Source: Lachnospiraceae bacterium (GTDB taxonomy: Bacteria; Bacillota; Clostridia; Lachnospirales; Lachnospiraceae). Taken from it: DNA of 9,098 bases. The stretch's first letter is position 1, and every line of letters starts with the position of its first letter. The DNA is taken from assembly GCA_003520205.1 (NCBI GenBank), contig DOVG01000129.1:1-9098 (forward strand). Direction: 5' to 3'. The position numbers and the translations under genes were made by a program. Below the pieces are notes generated by a model. The model searched no databases, was not told the DNA's origin, and saw only the letters and a list, made by a program, of their open reading frames with translations. Positions 1-6,877 of the stretch are shown one piece after another.

Positions 1-192
1 ACACTTACTGAGAGAGAGCAGAAGGTTTTAAGACTCAGATTCGGACTGGATGATGGAAGAGCCAGAACCCTTGAGGAAGTAGGTAAAGAGTTTAATGTTA
101 CTCGTGAACGAATCAGACAGATAGAAGCTAAAGCACTCAGAAAGCTGAGACATCCTAGCCGTTCACGTAAGCTTAAGGAGTTTCTTGAATAA
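1..192 (+). CDS. rpoD: RNA polymerase primary sigma factor RpoD, C-terminal fragment (region 4)
   Basis: This is the last 63 residues of a sigma-70 family primary sigma factor; the start lies left of the window. The open frame begins at base 1 and stops at TAA 190-192. The fragment opens with TLTEREQKVLRLRFGL, the hallmark start of region 4, and continues with the helix-turn-helix of region 4.2 (LEEVGKEFNVTRERIRQIEAKALRKLRH), which reads the -35 promoter element. It ends with the conserved basic tail HPSRSRKLKEFLE typical of housekeeping RpoD/SigA rather than alternative sigma factors. The stop overlaps the trmK start (TAATG), so the two are probably co-transcribed and translationally coupled. 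In many Firmicutes dnaG lies upstream of rpoD, but that cannot be seen here. Identification is very secure; only its completeness is unknown. Confidence 0.97.
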   Translation, partial: TLTEREQKVLRLRFGLDDGRARTLEEVGKEFNVTRERIRQIEAKALRKLRHPSRSRKLKEFLE

Positions 193-944
193 TGAATATT
201 AAGCTGTCAAAAAGATTAAAAAGGATAGCGGATATGCTTACACCGGGGCATGACACAGCTGATATCGGCTGTGATCATGGTCTGGTGTCTGTGTATTTAG
301 TACAGGAAGGTATAGCTTCTCATGTATTTGCTATGGATATAGGCAGAGGACCTCTCGAATCTGCCGGGAAGAATATAAGAAAGTACTTATCAGAAGAAGA
401 AATGAGTAAGGTGGACCTTATAGTTTCGGATGGTTTTGAAAAGCTTGAACCGGGGCAGTCACAGTCTGCAATCATAGCAGGTATGGGGGGACAGCTTATT
501 ATATCCATTTTACAAAAAGGTTTACATAAGTCTATTTTCGATAAAGGATATGAACTCGTATTATCACCTCAGTCCGATGTACCTATGGTAAGAGTTTTCT
601 TAAGAGAAAATGGATTTAAAATAATTGATGAAGATATGCTGTCTGAAGATGGTAAGTTCTATAATATAATTAAGGCGGTTTTTGATAATACTGAGCCAAA
701 GAGTATAGAGAGTAGTGAGGGTATAAATCAGAAATTGTATGATTTATATGGCCGTATACTTCTGGAGAAAAAATCCGCGGTATTGAAGGATTATCTGATT
801 AAAGAAGTGGAAAAGAAGGAGAAGCTTTTCTGCTCCCTATCCAGAAAAACTACAGAAGGTTCTATAGATAGAATGGCAGGTCTCAGAAATGAACTGGATA
901 TTTTAACACAGGCGCTTATGACTATAAATCAGTGCATCAGTTAA
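192..944 (+). CDS. trmK: tRNA (adenine(22)-N1)-methyltransferase TrmK
   Basis: A 250-residue class I SAM-dependent methyltransferase, expected to methylate N1 of adenine 22 in the D-loop region of certain tRNAs, in the cytoplasm. Residues 22-30 (TADIGCDHG) form the SAM-binding motif I, MDI at 48-50 supplies the acidic residue at the end of strand 2, and AGMGG at 96-100 is the family's conserved motif, followed by LSPQSD at 124-129. This combination is diagnostic of the TrmK/YqfN family (formerly DUF633). Roughly residues 180-235 are rich in Lys, Glu and Leu, matching the C-terminal coiled-coil arm of characterised TrmK proteins. The ATG overlaps the rpoD stop by one base and is preceded by AAGGAG at 175-180, inside rpoD, at good spacing. 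The rpoD-trmK order is common in Firmicutes. A nif3-like gene often follows, but here a nucleoside kinase does. Confidence 0.95.
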   Translation: MNIKLSKRLKRIADMLTPGHDTADIGCDHGLVSVYLVQEGIASHVFAMDIGRGPLESAGKNIRKYLSEEEMSKVDLIVSDGFEKLEPGQSQSAIIAGMGGQLIISILQKGLHKSIFDKGYELVLSPQSDVPMVRVFLRENGFKIIDEDMLSEDGKFYNIIKAVFDNTEPKSIESSEGINQKLYDLYGRILLEKKSAVLKDYLIKEVEKKEKLFCSLSRKTTEGSIDRMAGLRNELDILTQALMTINQCIS

Positions 945-950
945 TAGAGA

Positions 951-956
951 AAGGGG
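951..956 (+). promoter_or_regulatory. Ribosome binding site deciding the kinase start
   Basis: AAGGGG (within GAGAAAGGGG) ends 5 bases before the ATG at 962. It lies after the trmK stop (942-944). The alternative GTG at 932 has no comparable purine run in front of it, so this site favours the shorter, 562-residue kinase. Confidence 0.6.
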
Positions 957-961
957 TAAGT

Positions 962-2650
962 ATGGGAAAAGTAAAAAATATAAATATTAGTATTAAGATT
1001 TCGGATAAGATAAATGAGGAAAAGTCATTTATCTCAGGGGTTACACTTAAGGAAATATTAGACAGCTTTCAGCTGGATAATCCGAGTGATTATGTAGCGG
1101 CGTTTCTGAATGGAACGCTTAAAGAAATGAACTGGAAAGTATATAAGGATTCTACGGTTGAGTTTATATCAAAGGCTTCAGTTATAGGCTTTGATCTATA
1201 TAAGAGAAGCATCGTTCTTCTTATGCTTAAAGCAGCTAAGGATGTGTTATGTAAACCAGAAGGTTCTTACAGGATTGAAGTAATGTATTCACTGGCCAAC
1301 GGTTTCTTCTGCAGGCTGGTTGATACCGAAGTAAAGGTAACAGAAGAGTTTTTGCAAAAAGTTAAATCAAGGATGCAGGAGCTTGTTAAGCAGGATATCC
1401 CGATAGGAAAAAGGATAGCATACACACCTGATATGAGAAGACGTTTTCTGGAGAGAGACCTTCCGGGTAAGTCCGCGCTTCTTAAGTACAGAAGGGCATC
1501 AAGGACAAATGTATACTATTTAGATGATTATGAAGACTATTATTATGGATATATGGTTCCATCAACAGGCTGCCTTGATAAGTTTGATCTGGTTTCCTAT
1601 GATGATGGTTTCGTGCTTGTAATACCGGAAAAGAAGACCTTTAGTCTTGATAAGAAATATAAAGCTCCGGATAAGCTTTATAATGTACTCAGACAGTCGG
1701 AAGACTGGGGTAATAAGCTGAATATATCCTGTGTTGGTCAGCTGAATGATCTGATAGTTTCCGGATGGGTAAATCATCTGATTCTCATGCAGGAAGCCTT
1801 CATGGAAAAACAGATAGCAAATATAGCTGAGACCATAGTAAAAAATGACAGGAAGATAATACTTATAGCAGGACCTTCTTCTTCAGGAAAGACAACATTT
1901 TCCAACAGACTCAGCGTTCAGTTAGGCACCTTCGGTATGACACCTTATCCGATAGCAATGGATAATTTCTTCAAAGAGAGAGAAGATACGCCTAGAGATG
2001 CTGATGGAAAGTATGACTTTGAATGTATCGAAGCAATGGATCTGAAGCTTTTCAATGATACTATGTCAGGTCTCCTTGAGGGTAAGGAAATGCCTATGCC
2101 AACCTTTGACTTCACTACAGGTAAGAAGGTTTATGATGGCAGTACCATGAGATTAAAAGAAGGGGATGTTCTTGTAGTTGAAGGAATTCATGCGCTTAAT
2201 CCGCTTTCAACAGAGGCACTTCCCAAAGATAGCAATTTTAAGATATATATAAGCGCGCTTACCCAGCTGAATATAGATGAACATAACAGGATATCGACAA
2301 CGGATACAAGACTGCTAAGAAGAATAGTAAGGGATGCAAGAACAAGGGGAAACAGTGCTACCAAGACTATAAGTATGTGGCAGTCTGTAAGACGTGGTGA
2401 AGAGCAGAATATCTTCCCATTCCAGGAAGAGGCGGATGCTATGTTTAATTCTGCTATGATCTATGAGCTTTCAGCTATAAAGCTGTATGCTGAGCCTTTG
2501 CTTTTTGGAGTACCGGAAGATAGTGATGAATATTATGAGGCAAAGAGGCTTCTTAAATTCCTGGATTATTTCCTTGGTATAGATGATAAGCTGATTCCGC
2601 AGAACTCACTTATGAGAGAGTTTATAGGAGGAGGCTGTTTCAAAGTATAA
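962..2650 (+). CDS. TGS-domain nucleoside (uridine-like) kinase
   Basis: A 562-residue cytoplasmic protein joining an N-terminal threonyl-tRNA-synthetase-like part to a phosphoribulokinase/uridine kinase domain. Residues 5-70 look like a TGS fold (GVTLKEIL...DYVAAFLNGTLKEM), followed to about 180 by a region resembling the ThrRS second additional domain. The kinase domain starts near 295: Walker A GPSSSGKTT at 304-312, MDNFFKERED from 333 as in uridine kinases, and VLVVEGIHALNP from about 403 with the family's acidic strand. The known role of the P-loop domain is ATP-dependent phosphorylation of a nucleoside; the exact substrate is not readable. The ATG at 962 is chosen because AAGGGG at 951-956 precedes it; an in-frame GTG at 932 would extend the protein by 10 residues into trmK but has no clear ribosome site. 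It lies 17 bp after trmK, probably in the same operon. The TAA stop is only 6 bp from the 3' end of rnpB on the other strand. Confidence 0.9.
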   Translation: MGKVKNINISIKISDKINEEKSFISGVTLKEILDSFQLDNPSDYVAAFLNGTLKEMNWKVYKDSTVEFISKASVIGFDLYKRSIVLLMLKAAKDVLCKPEGSYRIEVMYSLANGFFCRLVDTEVKVTEEFLQKVKSRMQELVKQDIPIGKRIAYTPDMRRRFLERDLPGKSALLKYRRASRTNVYYLDDYEDYYYGYMVPSTGCLDKFDLVSYDDGFVLVIPEKKTFSLDKKYKAPDKLYNVLRQSEDWGNKLNISCVGQLNDLIVSGWVNHLILMQEAFMEKQIANIAETIVKNDRKIILIAGPSSSGKTTFSNRLSVQLGTFGMTPYPIAMDNFFKEREDTPRDADGKYDFECIEAMDLKLFNDTMSGLLEGKEMPMPTFDFTTGKKVYDGSTMRLKEGDVLVVEGIHALNPLSTEALPKDSNFKIYISALTQLNIDEHNRISTTDTRLLRRIVRDARTRGNSATKTISMWQSVRRGEEQNIFPFQEEADAMFNSAMIYELSAIKLYAEPLLFGVPEDSDEYYEAKRLLKFLDYFLGIDDKLIPQNSLMREFIGGGCFKV

Positions 2651-2666
2651 TAAAAACGAGTAGAAC
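2643..2666 (-). terminator. Probable 3' end/termination region of rnpB (P1 strand plus T-tract)
   Basis: On the minus strand the 3' strand of P1 (GTTCTACTCG) is followed directly by TTTTTATTATAC. The T-rich run resembles an intrinsic terminator tail, but P1 pairs over about 370 nt, so no ordinary local terminator hairpin sits next to it. Either the long-range P1 helix or the upstream P18-like hairpin helps release, or the 3' end is made by processing. The T-run extends across the stop codon of the convergent kinase gene. Confidence 0.4.
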
Positions 2667-3028
2667 TATAAGCCGGGTTATGTCATAGAGGGCGTGTGCC
2701 CTCCGAGGTAATCATCTATCTGGACCATACATTACTGCATGGCTCTAGCAACCTACCTGGAGCTCAGCGGGCCGCGTCAGCACTCCTGCTTGGTCTTGCT
2801 TCGGATGGGGTTTACAATGCCCTGTCTGTTACCAGCCAGGCGGTGAGCTCTTACCTCGCCATTTCACCCTTACCCCGGTTCTGCCACAAAGTGACGAGAC
2901 TGAGGCGGTATACTTTCTGTTGCACTTTCCTGTGAGTCACCTCAACCGGACGTTATCCGGCATCCTGCCCTGTGAAGCCCGGACTTTCCTCACCTGGATA
3001 TACCAGGAGCGATTACCCGTTCTACTCG
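2657..3028 (-). ncRNA. rnpB: RNase P RNA, bacterial class A
   Basis: This is the catalytic RNA of ribonuclease P, which trims 5' leaders from precursor tRNAs. Reading the minus strand, it has the conserved blocks in order: AGGAAAGTCCGGGCT (plus-strand 2976-2990), which forms P4 and its flank; GTGCAACAGAAAG with ACCGCC shortly after; the GGTAAGGGTGAAA...GGTAAGAGC core (2847-2874); the L15 loop GGTAGGTTGCT (2743-2759), whose GGT pairs with the tRNA CCA end; CCAGATAGATGA; and the 3' block ACATAACCCGGCTTAT (2668-2683). The ends pair perfectly over 10 bp as helix P1 (CGAGTAGAAC at 3028-3019 with GTTCTACTCG at 2666-2657). A short P3 hairpin (CCTGG/CCAGG) and a P18-like hairpin (2688-2703) are visible. 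About 372 nt is normal. The class A layout argues for Clostridia rather than Bacilli. Apparent open frames on the opposite strand are not genes. Confidence 0.96.
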
Positions 3029-3036
3029 CATTTGGA

Positions 3037-3065
3037 ATTCTATCACAGGAAAGAGTCAATGTCAA
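3037..3065 (-). promoter_or_regulatory. Sigma-A type promoter of rnpB
   Basis: On the minus strand there is a perfect -35 box TTGACA (3065-3060), a 17-bp spacer, and a -10 box TAGAAT (3042-3037), five of six matching TATAAT. A TG upstream of the -10 lies one base too far out for a canonical extended -10. Transcription would start near 3029-3031, one to a few bases before the 5' strand of helix P1. The near-consensus strength suits a highly expressed stable RNA. The -35 box lies only 5 bp from the ribosome binding site of the divergently read gene that starts at 3089. Confidence 0.85.
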
Positions 3066-3070
3066 AAGAT

Positions 3071-3075
3071 GGAGG
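3071..3075 (+). promoter_or_regulatory. Ribosome binding site of the exported protein gene
   Basis: GGAGG with 13 bases to the ATG at 3089, longer than the usual 5-9. It lies directly beside the -35 box of the minus-strand rnpB promoter. No convincing plus-strand promoter is visible between rnpB and this gene. Confidence 0.6.
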
Positions 3076-3088
3076 ATAAGTATTTATA

Positions 3089-5041
3089 ATGAACAAGAAG
3101 AAAGCATTTAGTATTTTACTGGTAATGCTTATACTAATCATATCTGCCAGTATCAAGGATGTAAATGCTGCGAGGGCAGCAGGTGATTTTAAAATCGATA
3201 TGTATGCTGACAAATCCTTAAGTGGAGGAATCTACGATATTCATGTTACGGTTACTAATATGGGAGATGATTTCTCAGGAACACTTAGGGTTGCTGTAAG
3301 AAATGCCTCATATGAGTCAGTAGGATATGAAGTTGATATATCTGTTCCTAAGGGAAGTGAAAAGGAATATACTGTATCAATTCCTGGAAATGATGTGATA
3401 TTATCAGATAGTGTTTCGGGACTAATACTTGATAAATCCGGGAAGGTAGTAGGTTCCAATAGCTTCAGAGGTATATTTAATAATTATTCCGGATATATAA
3501 ATACCGGGATTCTTTCGGATAGAGTCGATGATTTAAGCTTTCTTGATTTTGGCGGTAAAAAAATCGGACTTGATACCAAGAATAAACAGAGTATAAAGCT
3601 GGTAGATATATCTGCAAATAATCTTATAGATCAGATAGATAATCTGCAGCTTCTTGTTATAGATGATTATGATACAAAAACACTTACTGGTAATACTATT
3701 TCTGCTATAGAGAACTGGACCAGAAATGGAGGAATGCTCCTTCTTGGTACTGGTGGTTCAGCAGAAAAAGTTCTTTCAGGCTTTAGTTCATCATTTCTTG
3801 ATATAAGTTATAAGGGAACTACGGGTTTTTCCTTTTCTGAAAATGGCGGAGCGTCAGATGAAGAGTTTGATTATGCAATTATAGAGCCAGGGTATTCTTT
3901 TTATTCAGGAAACTATGGGACTTCTGTCTGTCCGATGGATATGGGATGTATCGCTGTAAGTCCCTATAGAATCATTGATTTTAAGGATGAAAAAGAGAAA
4001 TTTGAAGAGACTTTTTCATCGTATTTTACTGATATGATAAGTGCAAGAGTTACGGATGATGAGGCTTCCGGCATGGGTATCAGTATCTATGATTTAAAAA
4101 ATATCATGAGTTATATGGAAAAGCCGGCTAAACAAAGTGTTCCGTTACTTGTAACGATTCTTATTATATATGTTGTTCTGATAGGTCCTATTATTTATTT
4201 AATTCTCAAAGCAATGAAGAAACGCGAAATTATATGGTATGTGATTCCCTGCATATCTGTTCTTTTTGTGGGATTTGTTTTCCTGCTCAGCTTTTCAGTA
4301 AAAGTCAGAGGCCTTATCTTAAGGTCTGTTACTGTATGTGATCTTGATAGTGAATCAGAAAAATCTTATATCATGGGATATAATCCGAAAGCCAGAGACT
4401 GGAGTGTAACAACTAATAATACATTTAAAACTGCGTCAGTTGTAGGTGCGGGAGGATATATGAATAGTAAAATAATAGGTTCTGTAAAGACAGGCGGGGC
4501 AAATAAGCTTACATATTATCCGGAAGAATCCTTTGATATGGGTGCATTTGTATATATGAAACATTCTTCGGTGGAAGGGAAGTTTAAGGTAGATGCAAGT
4601 ATGGATTCAGACCTTTACAGTAATGATAATTCATCAAAGTCTTATCTTGACTCATTTCCTGCTGAACATATGAAGGGAAATGTGATAAATGATACAGGTG
4701 TTGATTTTGATTATGTTATTGTATGCTTAGGTGATAAATATCAATTGATAGAAGGTTTAAAAAATGGAGAATCAAGTGATATAAATATGGACAACGCACT
4801 GTCTCGTAGTTATTCGGATAATATGCTGGAAAATATAACCAGCATTCCTTATAAAACAAAGAAGTATGATGAGTCAGCTAAACTGGCGGCGGCTTCAATG
4901 GTATATCAGATTTTAAGAAATAATAACGGTGGTCAAATCTCTGAACTGACTGTTATAGGCGTGCGAGAGCAGAGTGGTATTACGGATAAAAACGAAAAAT
5001 CATGGTTATGCTGCTACTCTACACATAATGACTGGTATTAA
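3089..5041 (+). CDS. Exported, membrane-anchored protein with beta-sandwich and amidotransferase-like regions (unnamed)
   Basis: A 650-residue protein that I cannot assign to a named family. Residues 1-27 are a clear signal peptide (MNKKK, hydrophobic core, cleavage after about VNA). Residues 32-130 are beta-rich (IDMYADKSLSGGIYDIHVTVTNMGD), like an Ig-fold or CARDB-type module. Residues 155-235 (LQLLVIDDYDT...IENWTRNGGMLLLGTGG) resemble the class I glutamine-amidotransferase fold seen in DUF4350/GldG-like proteins, with no catalytic cysteine, so a binding role is more likely than catalysis. Two membrane helices lie near 350-373 and 380-402 with a basic loop between (KAMKKRE), which puts both flanking domains outside the cell. 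Residues 405-650 form a second extracytoplasmic domain. GGAGG at 3071-3075 precedes the ATG by 13 bases. It is the first gene of the ABC/MoxR run, 26 bp before the ATPase, and is probably that transporter's extracytoplasmic partner (inference). Confidence 0.85.
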   Translation: MNKKKAFSILLVMLILIISASIKDVNAARAAGDFKIDMYADKSLSGGIYDIHVTVTNMGDDFSGTLRVAVRNASYESVGYEVDISVPKGSEKEYTVSIPGNDVILSDSVSGLILDKSGKVVGSNSFRGIFNNYSGYINTGILSDRVDDLSFLDFGGKKIGLDTKNKQSIKLVDISANNLIDQIDNLQLLVIDDYDTKTLTGNTISAIENWTRNGGMLLLGTGGSAEKVLSGFSSSFLDISYKGTTGFSFSENGGASDEEFDYAIIEPGYSFYSGNYGTSVCPMDMGCIAVSPYRIIDFKDEKEKFEETFSSYFTDMISARVTDDEASGMGISIYDLKNIMSYMEKPAKQSVPLLVTILIIYVVLIGPIIYLILKAMKKREIIWYVIPCISVLFVGFVFLLSFSVKVRGLILRSVTVCDLDSESEKSYIMGYNPKARDWSVTTNNTFKTASVVGAGGYMNSKIIGSVKTGGANKLTYYPEESFDMGAFVYMKHSSVEGKFKVDASMDSDLYSNDNSSKSYLDSFPAEHMKGNVINDTGVDFDYVIVCLGDKYQLIEGLKNGESSDINMDNALSRSYSDNMLENITSIPYKTKKYDESAKLAAASMVYQILRNNNGGQISELTVIGVREQSGITDKNEKSWLCCYSTHNDWY

Positions 5042-5067
5042 GACAGCCGAAGGGAGAAAAATGCATT

Positions 5068-6009
5068 ATGCTTTATATAGATAATTTATACAAATACTAT
5101 GGTAATTTTCCTGCCGTACAAGGTCTGACCCTCAGAATTCCGAAGGGAGATCTGTTCGGCTTTGTAGGACCTAATGGCGCTGGTAAGACCACAACCATAA
5201 GAATAGTCTGTGGACTATTGCAGGCTTCATCCGGTGAAGTATCAGTGAATGGAATGAAGAGAGGCTCAAGTCCTGATGAGATGAAGAAACTCAAGAGACT
5301 AATAGGTTATGTTCCGGACTTCTTCGGCGTATATGATAACCTGAAGGTGTCGGAATATCTGGAGTTTTATGGAGCATTAAATGGAATGAATTATAAGGAT
5401 ATTCAGTCAGTTTCCAGAGACCTTCTGGATCTGGTCAGTTTGTCCGATAAAACAGATGAATATGTTGATACATTATCCCGTGGTATGAAGCAGAGACTTT
5501 GTGTGGCCAGAGCGCTTCTACATAATCCACAGTTACTCGTTATGGATGAGCCTTCATCAGGACTCGATCCTGTAGCCAGAGTAGAGATGAAAGAACTTCT
5601 TATGAACCTGCAGTCCATGGGTAAGACTATTCTCATAAGCTCTCATATTTTGGCAGATATATCGGAGATGTGTAATGCAATCGGAATCATGAATCACGGG
5701 AAACTGATAGCGGCAGGTAAGATGGAAGATATACTGAACAGGGGTATAGATTTCAGTAAACTGATTATATCTGTCCGTTCGGATATGGAACAGGCAGTGA
5801 AGCTGATTCAGGAAAGTCCGGGAATAACTGTTGAGTCTGTCAAGGAAAATGAAGTTGTCATAGGTGGAGTTGCTGATGATGCAAAATCAAATGAGATAAT
5901 CATGTACATGATGTCACATGGAGTTATTTTAGGTGGCTTCCATAGAGAAGAGAAGAGTCTTGAAAATATATTCATGGCTATTACACAGGGAGGTGGATCA
6001 GATGTTTAA
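5068..6009 (+). CDS. ABC transporter ATP-binding protein (GldA/CcmA-like)
   Basis: A 313-residue cytoplasmic ATPase subunit that powers the adjacent permease. Motifs in order: Walker A GPNGAGKTT at 34-42, a Q-loop position reading GYVPDFFG at 80-87 with Asp instead of Gln, signature LSRGMKQRL at 136-144, Walker B LLVMDEP at 156-162, D-loop SGLD, and the switch histidine H193 in SSHIL. Residues from about 230 form a C-terminal extension ending in SLENIFMAITQGG, the usual end of the GldA/CcmA-type ABC-2 group. The ATG at 5068 is preferred: GGGAG at 5052-5056 is spaced correctly, whereas the ATG at 5061 is in another frame and meets a stop after seven codons. The last 8 bases overlap the permease gene. 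The known family function is ATP-driven export or mechanotransmission; the substrate is not indicated. Confidence 0.94.
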   Translation: MLYIDNLYKYYGNFPAVQGLTLRIPKGDLFGFVGPNGAGKTTTIRIVCGLLQASSGEVSVNGMKRGSSPDEMKKLKRLIGYVPDFFGVYDNLKVSEYLEFYGALNGMNYKDIQSVSRDLLDLVSLSDKTDEYVDTLSRGMKQRLCVARALLHNPQLLVMDEPSSGLDPVARVEMKELLMNLQSMGKTILISSHILADISEMCNAIGIMNHGKLIAAGKMEDILNRGIDFSKLIISVRSDMEQAVKLIQESPGITVESVKENEVVIGGVADDAKSNEIIMYMMSHGVILGGFHREEKSLENIFMAITQGGGSDV

Positions 6010-6877
6010 TCCATTTACAAGTCCCATAATAAAAAAGGATCTGAAGGTTATTTCCCGGAGTATGAAATTCTCATGGGGACTCTTTGCGTATGAAGCTGTT
6101 CTGATGATTGTATTTCTTATGAGTCTCAGCATAATGAATTTATCTTCAAGCTATGGTCAGGGAGTACTTTCAAATGTAGATGTGTATAATGGATACATAT
6201 ATTTCTTTCCGGCGGTTGGAATAACAGAACTGGTAATTATCGCGCTTATTGTTCCTATAATTACAGCATCATCCATTTCAGGCGAGCGTGAGAGAAAGAC
6301 CATGGATGTTCTTCTTACAACTACTATATCAGCACCTGCTATAATACTTGGCAAGATAGGGTCAGCGGTAATCAGGGTTATGATGTTTGTAATAGCAAGT
6401 CTTCCACTTCTTTCTTTATCATTTTTGGTAGGTGGTCTGTCGTGGATTACTCTGTTTATATACATATTACTAGCATTTTTATTTGCCTGTTTTGCAGGAA
6501 GTGTAGGTATATTTGCATCTTCAATCTGCAAGAAATCCATAACAGCAATCATTTTAGCTTATGTAATATATCTGGTTATCTATGGTATACCGTTTGTTAT
6601 CTGGCTTCTTGAATACATGATAAATATAAATAGAACCAGTTATTATCTGGCACCACTCGCGCTTACAATTAATCCTGTATTTTCATTTATAGTATTTTTT
6701 GTAGGTGATATGTCTAATTATCATCTGCTTGAGGAAATATTTAATCCATCGAAAGGTTTCTGGAGCTTCTTATTAAGTGATGGGATATATCTGACTATTT
6801 CCCAACTGACACAGCTGGGACTTACAGTTATTTTTGTTATTTTAGCATCATTAAGAATAAAACCTGGAAAGAAATAA
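6002..6877 (+). CDS. ABC-2 type transporter permease (GldF-like)
   Basis: A 291-residue integral membrane protein, the channel partner of the preceding ATPase. Six hydrophobic segments are visible, near residues 27-47, 68-90, 118-143, 148-173, 178-204 and 262-284. Between the second and third lies SGERERKTMDVLLTT (93-107), the conserved ABC-2 coupling-helix motif that contacts the ATPase. The N-terminus (MFNPFTSPIIKKDLKVISRS) starts with a short amphipathic stretch before helix one, also typical. The ATG at 6002 follows GGGAGGTGG (5988-5996). A GTG at 5933 in the same frame would add 23 residues inside the ATPase gene and lacks support. The 8-bp overlap with the ATPase and zero-gap junction with the next gene point to coupled translation and a fixed stoichiometry. 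Confidence 0.93.
   Translation: MFNPFTSPIIKKDLKVISRSMKFSWGLFAYEAVLMIVFLMSLSIMNLSSSYGQGVLSNVDVYNGYIYFFPAVGITELVIIALIVPIITASSISGERERKTMDVLLTTTISAPAIILGKIGSAVIRVMMFVIASLPLLSLSFLVGGLSWITLFIYILLAFLFACFAGSVGIFASSICKKSITAIILAYVIYLVIYGIPFVIWLLEYMININRTSYYLAPLALTINPVFSFIVFFVGDMSNYHLLEEIFNPSKGFWSFLLSDGIYLTISQLTQLGLTVIFVILASLRIKPGKK

Noticed and set aside
3085..3090. Perfect TATAAT on the plus strand at the start of the exported protein gene
   Set aside because: It overlaps the ATG, would place the transcript start inside the coding region, and has no -35 box 16-18 bp upstream (TCAAAA).
2696..3111. Two plus-strand open frames (2696-2935 and 2920-3111)
   Set aside because: They lie almost entirely antisense to rnpB, have no protein-like features or ribosome sites, and the RNA's conserved blocks explain the sequence.
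5061..5084. ATG at 5061 as ATPase start
   Set aside because: It is in a different frame and reaches a stop after seven codons; 5068 gives the full ATPase.
5933..6001. GTG start giving a longer permease
   Set aside because: It would add 23 residues translated wholly within the ATPase gene. The ATG at 6002 has a strong GGGAGGTGG site and gives the usual N-terminus.
6157..6552. A 131-codon minus-strand open frame inside the permease gene
   Set aside because: It is the shadow of a clear ABC-2 permease with the coupling-helix motif, and its own translation has no recognisable features.
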